A stretch of DNA of 64,000 nucleotides from DASXMT01 sp963755985 (GCA_963755985.1 CAVWLO010000001.1:62001-126000); one strand, 5' to 3'. Shown: positions 25,051 to 33,888, counted from the stretch's first letter. Notes: generated by a model not told the origin, from the sequence alone. Numbers and translations: made by a program.

Positions 25051-26658
25051 CTACGCCTCCTTGTTCGGTGTTGAAGCTGCCGGTGCTGCGCCTGCCGGTG
25101 CTGCGCCTGCCGGTGCTGCGCCTGCCGGTGCTGTGCCTGCCGACGCTGTGCCTGCCGACGCTGTGCCTGCCGACGCTGTGCCTGCCGACGCTGTGCCTGC
25201 CGACGCCGGGCCGGCTGGGGTTGGGCCCACCTCGTCGGTCAACGGACGGGCCTTCCAGAAGTAATTGTGCATGCCCTCGGCGGTGTAGAAGCGCCGGAAC
25301 GTCATCTGCACCCTCGTGCCGATGTGGACGGCATCAGGGTCACAGTCGGTGAGCTCGCAGCGGAACCGACCCCCGCCATCGAAGTCGACCACCACTCCCA
25401 CCGTCGGAGGTGACAGGCTGAACGCCAGGTAGTCGATGGTGAAGGTGGCGACCGTCCCTTCCACGTCGGCCAGCCGCTCGGGCTCCATCCGGTCGACCGA
25501 CTTACAGCGCAGGCACACCCGCGTGGGGGGAAGATGGCGGAACCCGCAGTTCCGGCACTGGCTGGCGTTGAACCCGTACTTCCAGCCCTCGGAGCGCTGC
25601 ATGTTGGGAGCTCCGGGTCGACCGGGCTCGGGCCGGCGCGGCGGTTCACGGTGCAGCTGGCCTCGCCACGTGAGGAACGACGCATAGGAGAGACCGGAAT
25701 TCCCTGACGTCGCCTGCTCGGCCACGCTTTGCAGGCCGGCCTTCCGATGTGCCTCCTGGGCCCCCGGAAGCCCGTCGGTCGTGCGCCACACCAGCGCGTC
25801 GGCTCCGTCGGCCAGCAGGAGGGTGACCACGACCTGACCGGGAGCGGCCCGATCCAACACGTCGGCCAGGCCCAGGCCCAACTGGGCCGCGCCCAGGTTT
25901 CCGACGGCCACCGCATGGTCCGGGGCCACCGCTTCTTTGGCGACGCCCAACGTGGACGTGACCGCCCGGACGGCCCGGGCATGGAGACCGCTGACCACGA
26001 GATGGTCGACATTCTCGACAATGAGCCCCGCTGACTTGAGCGCGTCGGCATAGGCCGCTTGGGCCAGGGGAACGTAGGCCTGCTCGCCGAAGCGCTCCTC
26101 CCACTGGTGCGAGCTCTGCTCGCCCGGTACCCGCCACCGATCGAGGAACTCCTCACTGGCCGAAGCCCGTCCCACCAGTTCGAGTGCGGCACCCTCGGGC
26201 ACGCAGGTGAAGGCCACGGCCCCGTCACCCGAATCCCGCTCGTCGGCACCGCCGGCCAACCCGGTGCGGACCTCGGCCATCACGGCCAGGGTCGGGTGAT
26301 CGCGCCCGGCGTCCACCGCCGTGGTCAGCGCGGCCACGGCAGAGCGGACCGAGCCCACCAGGTCATAAGCCCCTGATCGCTGGGGAAGACCGAGGGCGGC
26401 ATGGATGGTGGTGGCGTTGGTCTTGTCCTGATAGGCGGGGGCGGGAGTGGAGAAGAACAGCTGCTCGGCCGGGGGCACTCCGGCGGCCGACTGGGCGCGT
26501 CGGGCCGCTTCCACCCCGAGCGTCGTGGTGTCCTCGTCGAAGGACGCCACCGTCCTCGATCCACGGCCGGCCGGGGCGCCGAGGGCCAGCCCGATGGCCT
26601 TCCGCTCGAGGCGCCAGAAGGGGAGGTATACCCCCCACGACCCGATTCCCGATGTCAT
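25051..26658 (-). CDS. HMG-CoA-synthase-like protein fused to DUF35
   Basis: A 535-residue fusion. Residues about 1-330 show the thiolase-like ketoacyl synthase fold of archaeal/bacterial HMG-CoA synthases (MTSGIGSWGVYLPFWRLER, FFSTPAPAYQDKTNATTIHAAL, DHLVVSGLHARAVRAV). The nucleophile region reads AYDLVGSVRSAVAAL without the usual cysteine. Residues about 375-480 are DUF35: zinc-ribbon cysteines CRNCGF...VCLRCKS then an OB-fold. The C-terminus (about 485-535) is a low-complexity Ala/Gly/Ser/Thr/Pro tail encoded by 15-bp repeats. Archaeal thiolase, HMG-CoA synthase and DUF35 form one channelling complex. This looks like a bacterial version with two parts fused. Confidence 0.85.
   Translation of the reverse strand: MTSGIGSWGVYLPFWRLERKAIGLALGAPAGRGSRTVASFDEDTTTLGVEAARRAQSAAGVPPAEQLFFSTPAPAYQDKTNATTIHAALGLPQRSGAYDLVGSVRSAVAALTTAVDAGRDHPTLAVMAEVRTGLAGGADERDSGDGAVAFTCVPEGAALELVGRASASEEFLDRWRVPGEQSSHQWEERFGEQAYVPLAQAAYADALKSAGLIVENVDHLVVSGLHARAVRAVTSTLGVAKEAVAPDHAVAVGNLGAAQLGLGLADVLDRAAPGQVVVTLLLADGADALVWRTTDGLPGAQEAHRKAGLQSVAEQATSGNSGLSYASFLTWRGQLHREPPRRPEPGRPGAPNMQRSEGWKYGFNASQCRNCGFRHLPPTRVCLRCKSVDRMEPERLADVEGTVATFTIDYLAFSLSPPTVGVVVDFDGGGRFRCELTDCDPDAVHIGTRVQMTFRRFYTAEGMHNYFWKARPLTDEVGPTPAGPASAGTASAGTASAGTASAGTASAGTAPAGAAPAGAAPAGAAPAASTPNKEA
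25081..25210. repeat. 15-bp tandem repeat (eight units) coding a pentapeptide tail
   Basis: On the plus strand, CGGTGCTGCGCCTGC occurs three times, CGGTGCTGTGCCTGC once, and CGACGCTGTGCCTGC four times, in 25081-25200, with a partial ninth unit to about 25210. On the minus strand, each unit codes five residues (AGTAS or AGAAP), giving the tail of the HMG-CoA-synthase/DUF35 fusion. The near-identity of neighbouring units points to recent slippage expansion. Confidence 0.85.
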
Positions 26659-26680
26659 CCACTCCCCTTTTTCGGTCGCT

Positions 26681-26700
26681 GGCCGGCGTGAGAGCCGGCC
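26681..26700. terminator. Stem-loop GGCCGGC-N6-GCCGGCC
   Basis: A perfect 7-bp GC stem (26681-26687 and 26694-26700) with loop GTGAGA in the 123-bp gap between the thioesterase stop (26782) and the fusion gene start (26658). There is no T run on either strand, so it is at best a Rho-assisted pause or transcript-protecting hairpin. Confidence 0.3.
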
Positions 26701-26781
26701 TCACCGCGGTTCCGATGCTAGGGGAATTCGCGTCCGTTCAGAAAACACCTGTTGCGGGCGCCCGACAGCTGGGGCTGGCGC

Positions 26782-27633
26782 TCAGAACCTCGAGCGCCCT
26801 CCGGCCTGTGGCTGCTGGCCTTCGGGGAAGGCGCGGACCATGTTGTCCTGCACGAACGAGGCGGCCAGAGAGCCATCGGAGGCGAAGACGTTGGCCCGGC
26901 CGTAGGAGCGGCCGCGTCCGGCATAGGGGCTCTCGTGGGCCAGCAGGTACCACTCGCCGGCGTTGATCGGCTCGTGAAAGGTCAGGGTGTGGGAAAGCAC
27001 GCTGGTCGAGAATTCGACGTGGGACAGCGCCTGCCCGAACCCGGCGTGGGGCCGCATGGCCGTGCCGATGAGGAACCCGTCGGTGGCATAGGCCAGGAGC
27101 GCTTGCCCGGTCACGCCGCCGGCATCCGCGCCCGGGAACCGGCTCCACACGAAGAGCTCGGCCGGCCCGACCGCGGCGGGATCCGAGATGTCGACTCCGT
27201 CCACCACCCGTATCTCCCAGAAGTCCTCGTGGGCCGAGAGGGGGGCGTCCTCGGGCTTGCCTACCTGGGGCAGGTCCGCACCGTGGCGGATCAGGTCGGG
27301 CTCCACCGCGCTCAACAGCACCAGTGACCGGGTGCACAGACGGTCGCCTTGCCGGACGGTTACCGTGGCGCTGCCGAGAGCCCGACCCACGTGCATGGCC
27401 TCGACCTCGATGTCGAGGGGTTGGTCCAGCGCTCCGCCCCGGGCGAACACGGTGTGCACGGACTTCACCTCCTTGGTCGGGTCGACCGTCGCCCCGGCCA
27501 CGATGGTCTGGGCCAGCAGCTGGCCGCCAAAGACCACGCCTCCGGGACCGGATCCGAAGTTCTGGGCGCGAAAACGACCCTCACCGGTCGGTTCGAGGTC
27601 GAGGACCCCCAGCAACTCCGATAGCTCAGCCAT
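26782..27633 (-). CDS. TesB-like double-hotdog acyl-CoA thioesterase
   Basis: A 283-residue type-II acyl-CoA thioesterase. VVFGGQLLAQTIVAGAT (about residues 33-49) opens hotdog 1, with KEVKSVHTVFARGG, VEFSTSVLSHTLTFHEP and WYLLAHESPYAGRGRSYGRANVF marking hotdog 2. Catalytic Asp, Ser/Thr and Gln of TesB are plausibly in the HxxF, SxxL and AASFVQDNMVR segments. The ending DGSLAASFVQDNMVR is characteristic. It lies upstream of the fusion and thiolase genes on the same strand. Likely frees CoA from the product or a dead-end thioester in the same pathway. Confidence 0.9.
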   Translation of the reverse strand: MAELSELLGVLDLEPTGEGRFRAQNFGSGPGGVVFGGQLLAQTIVAGATVDPTKEVKSVHTVFARGGALDQPLDIEVEAMHVGRALGSATVTVRQGDRLCTRSLVLLSAVEPDLIRHGADLPQVGKPEDAPLSAHEDFWEIRVVDGVDISDPAAVGPAELFVWSRFPGADAGGVTGQALLAYATDGFLIGTAMRPHAGFGQALSHVEFSTSVLSHTLTFHEPINAGEWYLLAHESPYAGRGRSYGRANVFASDGSLAASFVQDNMVRAFPEGQQPQAGGRSRF

Positions 27634-27830
27634 GTCTCTCCCTCTTTCCGTGGCGACGTGGCCCGCCTCGTGCCCTCCGGCCCGGCGGGCCCCCTTGGTC
27701 CCTGGTGGAAAGGGGCGCCCCGTCGGGGGATCTTGTCACAGCACGCGCCACTCCGTCGCCGCCGGCTCCCTATCGGTCCAATCGGGAAGACCGGTGCTGT
27801 CGCCGCCATCGTCCTCGTCGGAAGGGCCCC

Positions 27831-27971
27831 ATGCCACTCGATCACGATGCCGCCAAGCTCCTCGACCTGTTACGCCAGCAGGACCGTCCGCCCATGGAAA
27901 ACGCTTCCCCCGATGAGGCACCCGGCAGCGCTGCGGCCGATGGCGAAAACAGTGATTCCCGTCTACTGTGA
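27831..27971 (+). pseudogene. 46-residue stub resembling the start of an HSL-type esterase
   Basis: An ORF of 46 residues with ATG preceded by CGGAAGGG. MPLDHDAAKLLDLLRQQDRP then PMENASPDEAP is close to the opening of hormone-sensitive-lipase-type alpha/beta hydrolases (MPLDPxxxxLLDxLxxxGxPP...SPxEAR). After that the similarity fades and a stop follows. No catalytic motif (HGGG or GDSAG) is present. Likely an N-terminal remnant of a deleted esterase. The flanks 27634-27830 and 27972-28082 show nothing I recognise. Confidence 0.5.
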
Positions 27972-28082
27972 CACTTCGGGGCCACCCCGGCATCGTGTCC
28001 GGTGGCGAGTCCTCGCTGCGCCTCGGGTGAGGTCACACCGGAGCCACACCACACTGAGGTCGCCCGGGCAGGAGGGGAAGGC

Positions 28083-28787
28083 GTGCTGTTTCTGCACGAG
28101 GTCCACAAGGTCGTCGGCACCAAGGAGGACGAGTTCGAGGCCGCATACCGGGATGGGTGGATGTCGATCATGGCCGAGGGCGACTCTGCCCGGCTCCTCT
28201 GGTACGCCAACCACGCCCACGGCAGCGGAATGTCTTACCAAGTCGTCACCATCACCGCCCTCAGCGACGGTCGGGCCTGGGAGGATCTGGCCCTTCGGGC
28301 CCAAAAGGGGGACCTCCAGGCCTGGATGCGGCAGATCGACACGTTTCGCCACGACGTGGACGGGAAGGTCCTGGTGCCGTTGCCATGGTCGCCCATGCAG
28401 GAGATCGACCTCGCCACCGTGCCGGTCGACGGTGCCCGCCACGAACTCTCCATGTACATGGAAGACACCATGTGGCCCTACGACGGCAAGCTCCAGGACT
28501 ACATCGACGCCTGTGGTTCGGTGTATTCGAAGAGCCTGCGGGTCGACCCATCGGAAAGGCTCATCTCCATCGAGCTTGCGCTCCAGTCTGCGCTCGGGAC
28601 CCACCTCCGCAGCGAGGTGACCCTCATGCAGAAGGTGCACGATACCAATCGGCTCCAGCACCTCCTCATGAGCGAGATCCCGCTCGAAATGCGCAAGCCC
28701 GGGACCTGGATGCACGATGCCCTCTCTGTGCGCGACCAGTGGGAGAGCAAGCTGTTGCGAACCTCTGCCTGGTCCCCGCTCTACTGA
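28083..28787 (+). CDS. Unknown 234-residue protein, copy 1 of a tandem pair
   Basis: Starts at a GTG with AGGAGGGG 7 bp upstream, a strong site. Opens LFLHEVHKVVGTKEDEFEAAYR, then LLWYANHAHGSGMSYQVVTITAL, and ends RDQWESKLLRTSAWSPLY. The EVHKVVGTKEDEFE / WYxNHAHGSG / VVTIT pattern suggests two ferredoxin-like (NIPSNAP- or EthD-like) halves. It is largely identical in landmarks to the next gene (both 234 residues, ungapped). Not recognised as any named enzyme. The position just before a Baeyer-Villiger-type monooxygenase suggests a role in that oxidation or in ligand handling. Confidence 0.7.
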   Translation: MLFLHEVHKVVGTKEDEFEAAYRDGWMSIMAEGDSARLLWYANHAHGSGMSYQVVTITALSDGRAWEDLALRAQKGDLQAWMRQIDTFRHDVDGKVLVPLPWSPMQEIDLATVPVDGARHELSMYMEDTMWPYDGKLQDYIDACGSVYSKSLRVDPSERLISIELALQSALGTHLRSEVTLMQKVHDTNRLQHLLMSEIPLEMRKPGTWMHDALSVRDQWESKLLRTSAWSPLY

Positions 28788-28809
28788 TGGCCTGAGAAAG
28801 AAGCGAGCG

Positions 28810-29514
28810 ATGCTGTTTCTGCATGAGGTCCACAAGGTGGTCGGAACCAAGGAAGACGAGTTCGAGGCCGCCTACCGCGAGCACTGGATGCCGACCTTGG
28901 CCGCGAGCGACTATGCCCGGCTCCTTTGGTACACAAACCACGCCCACGGCAGCGGGCTGTCCTACAACGTGGTCACCATCACCGCCATCACCGAGGGTCG
29001 GGCCTGGGAGGACCTGGCCGATCGGGTGCAGCGGGGGAACCTCCAGTCGTGGGCTCGCCGGGTCGACACTCTCCGCCACGACGTCTACGGGAAGATCCTC
29101 ATCCCCGTGCACTGGTCACCGCTCCAAACGGTGGATTTCGGCCGCGTTCCCACCGACGGACGAACCCATGAGCTCAGCCTGTTCATGGAGGACACCGGCT
29201 GGCCGTACGTAGCCATCGACGACTACATCCAGGGTTGGTACGACATCTACTACGCGCCCATGCAGAAGCGGCCCCCCGAACAGCAAGTGCTCGACATCCA
29301 GGCCTGCTTCCAGGTGGCCCACGGTACCCACCAGCGGCGCGAGGCCATGCTCTGGCAGAAGATCCGCCGGCCCGAGGCCCTGACCCAGCTCCTCACGACC
29401 GAGATGCCGCCCGAACACCGCGGCCCGGGCTCGTACATGTACGACGCCTTGGCCCTCCGTGACCAGTGGGAGTCCAAGCTGTTGCGGACGAGCAGCTGGT
29501 CGCCGCTGTACTGA
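28810..29514 (+). CDS. Unknown 234-residue protein, copy 2 of a tandem pair
   Basis: A paralogue of the preceding gene, separated by 22 bp, with an ATG start and AAGAAGCGAGCG upstream. The first 21 residues after the start are the same as in copy 1 (EVHKVVGTKEDEFEAAYR region), and the last 14 differ by one residue (RTSSWSPLY versus RTSAWSPLY), whereas the middle has diverged (YVAIDDYIQGWYDIYYAP versus DGKLQDYIDACGSVYSKS). The strong ends and diverged middle suggest duplication followed by substrate-specific change, or a heterodimer. Function unknown. Confidence 0.7.
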   Translation: MLFLHEVHKVVGTKEDEFEAAYREHWMPTLAASDYARLLWYTNHAHGSGLSYNVVTITAITEGRAWEDLADRVQRGNLQSWARRVDTLRHDVYGKILIPVHWSPLQTVDFGRVPTDGRTHELSLFMEDTGWPYVAIDDYIQGWYDIYYAPMQKRPPEQQVLDIQACFQVAHGTHQRREAMLWQKIRRPEALTQLLTTEMPPEHRGPGSYMYDALALRDQWESKLLRTSSWSPLY

Positions 29515-29571
29515 GACCGCTGTGCTGAGACCGTCCCCATCGAGACCCCTGGCCAGCACCTGGGGGCACGG

Positions 29572-31107
29572 ATGCGACCGGAGGGACACGTGAAGACGAA
29601 TTCGCCCGACCGCCCGTTCGGACCATCAGTTACGCCTCGGGTTGCCATCGTCGGTGCCGGCTTCGGCGGGATCGCTACCGGCGTCAAGTTAAAGAAGGCG
29701 GGCGTCCACACCTTCACCATCTACGAGAAGTCCGAGGGCCCCGGAGGGACCTGGTGGGACAACCGCTATCCCGGGGCCGAGGTCGACGTGGCCTCCCATC
29801 TCTACTCGTACTCGTTCAAGAGCTACGACTGGAGCCGGACCCACGCCCGGCAAGAGGAGCTCCAGGCCTATCTGGAAGAGGTGATCGACGACTACGGACT
29901 ACGCGCCCATATCCGCTTCGGCACCATCGTCGACGACGCGGTCTGGGACGAGCGCACCCATCTCTACACTGTTCGCCTCCACCACGGCGAGGAGGTACAG
30001 GCCAACGTCGTGGTCAGTGCCTTGGGCCTCCTCAACTACCCGCGCTATCCGGACTGGCCGGGGCTGGACAAGTTCGAGGGGCCCAAGTTCCACACGTTCC
30101 GCTGGGAGCACCAGCACGACCTGGCCGGAAAACGGGTGGCGATCGTCGGCACCGGCTCGACGGCCACCCAGATCGTCCCCGAGATCGCGCCGACGGTCGG
30201 GCACCTCAAGGTGTTCCAGCGCGAGCCGGGCTGGGTCATCCCCAAAGGGGAGCGGGACTTCACCCCCGAGGAGCGACGGACCTTCCAGAGCAGGCTGAAA
30301 CGACGGGTGGAGCGGACCCGGCTGGCCCTCCTCCTCGAACGGAACCAGGTCGGCGGGGCCATCCACCGCCCGGGCACGAAGATGAACGCACTGCGCGAGC
30401 ACCAGTGCCGGAGCTTCATCGAGCGGGAGTTCGCCGAACGGCCCGACCTCCGCGAGGCGCTGACCCCGAAGTACCCCTACCCCGGGAAGCGGCCCATCTT
30501 GAACTCGACCTTCTACCCATCGCTGCGCCGCGACAACGTCGAGCTGGTCCCCCGCGCTGTGGCCTCGGTCACCGAGCGCGGGATCGTCGACCAGGACGGG
30601 AAGGAGCACCATGTCGACGTCCTGGTCATGGCCACCGGCTTTCAGCCCGCCAACTACCTGGCCAGCCTGGAGGTGGTCGGCCGCGGTGGACGAACCATCC
30701 ACGAGGTCTGGGACGGGGAGCCTCGGGCCGTGCTGGGCATGACCGTCCCCGGGTTCCCGAACTTCTACATGCTCTACGGGCCCAACACCAACGGCGGCGA
30801 GATCATCTCCTGCCTGGAGCGCCAGGCCGAGCACGTGGTCCAGGCGGTCAGGCGGATGATGCGCCGCGGTGTCACCGCCGTCGAGGTGCGCCCGACCGTC
30901 TACGAGCTGTACAACCGCTGGCTCGAGCGACAGATGGAGGGGACGTCCTGGAAGGTCTCCAACAACTACTACAAGTCGGACTCCGGTCGGATCGTGACCC
31001 AGTGGCCCTTCGGCGCCCTGCTCTACGGCGCCCTGACCAAGGTGCTCGCGCCCATGTCCGAGTCAACCGGTGTCGCGGCCCACACCGGTCCGGGGGTGAG
31101 CGCCTAG
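29572..31107 (+). CDS. Flavin-dependent Baeyer-Villiger-type monooxygenase
   Basis: A 511-residue class-B flavoprotein monooxygenase. The FAD motif VAIVGAGFGGIATGVKL is at residues 24-40, GGTWWDNRYPGAEVDV follows (residues near 58-73), the fingerprint FEGPKFHTFRWEH matches FxGxxxHxxxW, and the NADPH motif is VAIVGTGSTATQIVPEIA. Such enzymes insert oxygen next to a ketone (cyclic or steroidal) to give an ester or lactone. ATG at 29572 used. A GTG at 29590 with GGAGGG upstream is a close alternative. The gene follows two paralogous unknown proteins and overlaps the convergent DUF2889 gene by 4 bp. Confidence 0.92.
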   Translation: MRPEGHVKTNSPDRPFGPSVTPRVAIVGAGFGGIATGVKLKKAGVHTFTIYEKSEGPGGTWWDNRYPGAEVDVASHLYSYSFKSYDWSRTHARQEELQAYLEEVIDDYGLRAHIRFGTIVDDAVWDERTHLYTVRLHHGEEVQANVVVSALGLLNYPRYPDWPGLDKFEGPKFHTFRWEHQHDLAGKRVAIVGTGSTATQIVPEIAPTVGHLKVFQREPGWVIPKGERDFTPEERRTFQSRLKRRVERTRLALLLERNQVGGAIHRPGTKMNALREHQCRSFIEREFAERPDLREALTPKYPYPGKRPILNSTFYPSLRRDNVELVPRAVASVTERGIVDQDGKEHHVDVLVMATGFQPANYLASLEVVGRGGRTIHEVWDGEPRAVLGMTVPGFPNFYMLYGPNTNGGEIISCLERQAEHVVQAVRRMMRRGVTAVEVRPTVYELYNRWLERQMEGTSWKVSNNYYKSDSGRIVTQWPFGALLYGALTKVLAPMSESTGVAAHTGPGVSA

Positions 31108-32144
31108 CGTCCAACCGTCGGCAGTTGCTCGACTGACCGGAGCAGGACGGGCACATCGGCCAGCGACCGTAGGGTGTCGTTGAGGTGGGTGCAGGTGCTC
31201 ACGCCGGTGAGCTCCCGGCGGACCCAGGGACGGAGCTCGGTCATGGGCATGCCGGCCAACCGTCGGGCGCTGCCCACCGCGCCGGGGCACTCCATCCACG
31301 GTAGGACATGGGCCTGAGCGGCCACCCCGACGACCCGGCCTGTGTTGCCGTCGACCGTCCCGGTCACCGAGTACTCGTGGACGACGCTCTCCGCTTTCTC
31401 CTCGTCGGCGTGGCTGTCCCGGAAGTGGACGTCGAGGCGGTGCTCGCCCCCCGGGACCAGCGGCGCCAATACGTCGAGGCGGCGGCGGCGGCGCATGCCG
31501 TGGGGCGCCATGGGCGCCATGGCGTGCCAGGACCAGGGGTCGTCGTCCGGCTCGAGGACCGGCGCCGGCGGTCCGATGGGGACGGGTATGTTCCCCGTGG
31601 CCCGGATCGACACCATCATGGTGGCGTCGTGGGCCCAGCCGGCGCAGAGGTCGTCACGGGACAGGAAGTCGGTCGACATCTCGGCCACCCGCTCAGCGGG
31701 GGCGTCGTCAAAGGCGCCGGCCCGCTGGAGGGCGTAGCCCGACACGAGGACGGCGCCGGGCAAGTCGTCGAGCAGGAGGTACAAGGGCGTGCCCGCCTCC
31801 CGCTCCCCGGGCACCACCGCATCGACCCGGCGACGGAACCCCGGGCCGACCAACACGCCGAGCAGTGCGCCGAGCGCCGGGACCTCCGGTGTCGTCTCGA
31901 TCGAGGTGAGCTGGTGGGTGCCCCCGTCGATCCGGGCCGACAACACGGCCTCGGACTCGACCACGACCGTGCCGTCGGGTCCGGTGCGCAGGTCACGGGC
32001 CCGGGCGTCGACCATCAGGTCCGACCGGAGCCCATCCGGGCGGGAGGTGTCGATGCTCGACGTCCGGCGAACCGAACCGGGTTGACGGGCGGGCGTCGAC
32101 CGGGCCGGATCGCTCGGTCCGGCCGCTTCGGGGAGACGCAGCAT
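31104..32144 (-). CDS. DUF2889-containing protein
   Basis: A 346-residue protein. The C-terminal third shows the DUF2889 pattern: LPWMECPGAVGSARRLAG, then ELRPWVRRELTGVSTCTHLN and DTLRSLADVPVL. The first two thirds contain another domain with conserved acidic and aromatic segments (DDLCAGWAHDATMM, DDDPWSWHAMAP). DUF2889 proteins occur in actinobacterial catabolic loci but have no proven function. It shares the A of its ATG with the TGA of the upstream D-aminoacylase-like gene (TGATG), so the two are translationally coupled. Confidence 0.78.
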   Translation of the reverse strand: MLRLPEAAGPSDPARSTPARQPGSVRRTSSIDTSRPDGLRSDLMVDARARDLRTGPDGTVVVESEAVLSARIDGGTHQLTSIETTPEVPALGALLGVLVGPGFRRRVDAVVPGEREAGTPLYLLLDDLPGAVLVSGYALQRAGAFDDAPAERVAEMSTDFLSRDDLCAGWAHDATMMVSIRATGNIPVPIGPPAPVLEPDDDPWSWHAMAPMAPHGMRRRRRLDVLAPLVPGGEHRLDVHFRDSHADEEKAESVVHEYSVTGTVDGNTGRVVGVAAQAHVLPWMECPGAVGSARRLAGMPMTELRPWVRRELTGVSTCTHLNDTLRSLADVPVLLRSVEQLPTVGR

Positions 32145-33862
32145 CAGGCGACCGGACGGAGCCGTCGGCCGGGGCGGGCGCCGGTGGAGGTTCCCTGGCG
32201 GGTGGCCACGACGCCGTTGACCACGCTCATCTCGAGACCGGTGGCATCGGTCACCAGCCGGCGGCCGCCCTCGGGCTGGTCGTCGACGAAGCGGACCCCG
32301 GTCGTCCTGATGGCGTCGGGGTCGAACAGGACCAGATCGGCGGCCAGCCCGGTGCGGACCAGGCCCCGGTCGCCCAGTCCGAACAGCCGGGCCTGGTCAC
32401 CGGTGAGCTTGGCGACGGCCCGCTCCAGGGTCAGCGCCTTGCGCTCGCGCACCCAATGCTGCAGGGTCCATACCGCGTAGCAGCTGTCGGTGTTGGCCAG
32501 GATGTGGGCCCCCGCATCCGAGGCGCCGATCATGGCCGCCGGATGGGCCACCAGGCTGGCCACCTCGTCGTCGTCGCCGTTGCGCATGATCGTGGCCACC
32601 TGTGTGTCGAAGTCGTCGGCCAGCGCCAGGTCGAGCAGCAGATCGGTCGGAGCCACTCCCCGCTCGACCGAGAGGGAGGCGAGGTCCCTGCCCTCCACGT
32701 TGGGCTGGTGTGAGTACCGTACCCCCACGTGCTCCCACCGCCCGGAGAACACAGGCGAAGCTGGCATGGCCGACCCTTCTCCACGGAGCTGCTCCCGGCC
32801 GGCGGGATCACCGGCCAGGGCGCGGACACCGCGGGCACCGTCGGACCCGATGGCGGCCAGCCAGGTCGGGAGCGACCGCACGAGCAGGCCCGGGCTGTCG
32901 AGCCGGGTCCACAGCTCGAAGGGCCGGGTGGAGATCTGGGGGACCACCGTGGCCGCCGGTCGTTGCCCGTCGACCACCAGGTCCATGATGGCGACGGCAC
33001 CACCGGGGTCCTCGTGGGAGCAGAAGATCGGGCCGACGACGACCGGGCGCCCCGAGGCCTCGGCCAGCCGCCGATGCCAGGAAAGGTCGGCCACCCGCTC
33101 GGCCCTGCCCTGGAGCAGGGCGGCGTTGGCCATGGTGAACAGACCGGGGCCGGGGCCGTGGCCGAGCACGGCAGCCAGGGCGAGCAGCTCGTCCTCCCCG
33201 CACACCTGACCCGGCAGCTTCGTACCGCCCGGGCCCGGGTTGCCCACCACCTGGTCGGTGGAGAACCCCAGGGCACCGAGCTCGAGACCCTGACGGAGGA
33301 CGCGTCCCATGGCCGCGATCTCGTCCGGGGAGGCCCGCCGGGTGTGGGCGTCGGGCACGCCGAGCACCGCGGCCCGAAGCGGGACGTGCCCGACCTGGAA
33401 GGCATGGTTGATGAGTACGTCGAGCCGGTCGAGCCGAGCGCAGTAGGAAGGCAGGTCGCCCCAGTCGAAGGGCACGGCGGCGGTGATCGACCGCTCGGGG
33501 ATCTGCTCCACCGTGCTCAGGGCCGACACCACGTACGCCCTCGCCTCGTCCTCGAGCACCGGGGCCAGCCCGTAGCCGCAATTGGAGGTCACCACCGTGG
33601 TCACCCCGAAGCTCGACGACGGGGTCAGGTCGGCGTCCCAGAACAGGTTGGCGTCGAGATGGGTATGGGGGTCGATGAAGCCGGGGGCCAAGACCAGGTC
33701 CCGGCCGTCCACCTCCTCGGCGCCGCTCCCGCCACAGCGACCGCCGACTGCGGCGATCAGCCCGTCCCGCACGGCCACGTCGCCCTCGGCCGGTGGTCCA
33801 CCGCTCCCGTCCACGATCACCGCGTTGCGGACCACCAGGTCGTACTGGGCTTCCGGTGCCAT
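32144..33862 (-). CDS. D-aminoacylase-like amidohydrolase
   Basis: A 572-residue amidohydrolase-3 family protein. APGFIDPHTHLDANL (about residues 60-74) holds the HxH metal motif, VTTVVTSNCGYGLAP the conserved Cys strand, and GASDAGAHILANTDS the late metal Asp. N- and C-terminal beta-sandwich strands (DLVVRNAVIVDGSGGPP; GLAADLVLFDPDAI) frame the barrel. The family removes acyl groups from N-acyl-D-amino acids. Actinobacterial versions may hydrolyse other amides or enol lactones. No promoter-like run is obvious, but an inverted repeat lies upstream at 33889. Confidence 0.9.
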   Translation of the reverse strand: MAPEAQYDLVVRNAVIVDGSGGPPAEGDVAVRDGLIAAVGGRCGGSGAEEVDGRDLVLAPGFIDPHTHLDANLFWDADLTPSSSFGVTTVVTSNCGYGLAPVLEDEARAYVVSALSTVEQIPERSITAAVPFDWGDLPSYCARLDRLDVLINHAFQVGHVPLRAAVLGVPDAHTRRASPDEIAAMGRVLRQGLELGALGFSTDQVVGNPGPGGTKLPGQVCGEDELLALAAVLGHGPGPGLFTMANAALLQGRAERVADLSWHRRLAEASGRPVVVGPIFCSHEDPGGAVAIMDLVVDGQRPAATVVPQISTRPFELWTRLDSPGLLVRSLPTWLAAIGSDGARGVRALAGDPAGREQLRGEGSAMPASPVFSGRWEHVGVRYSHQPNVEGRDLASLSVERGVAPTDLLLDLALADDFDTQVATIMRNGDDDEVASLVAHPAAMIGASDAGAHILANTDSCYAVWTLQHWVRERKALTLERAVAKLTGDQARLFGLGDRGLVRTGLAADLVLFDPDAIRTTGVRFVDDQPEGGRRLVTDATGLEMSVVNGVVATRQGTSTGARPGRRLRPVA

Positions 33863-33888
33863 CGAGCCTCCTAGGCCGGGACGACGGT

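Noticed and set aside
24852..25352. Leucine-rich plus-strand ORF (repeated LPVLRLPVL) that could suggest a membrane or repeat protein
   Set aside because: It is the antisense of the 15-bp repeat and Ala/Gly tail. No start site or family support.
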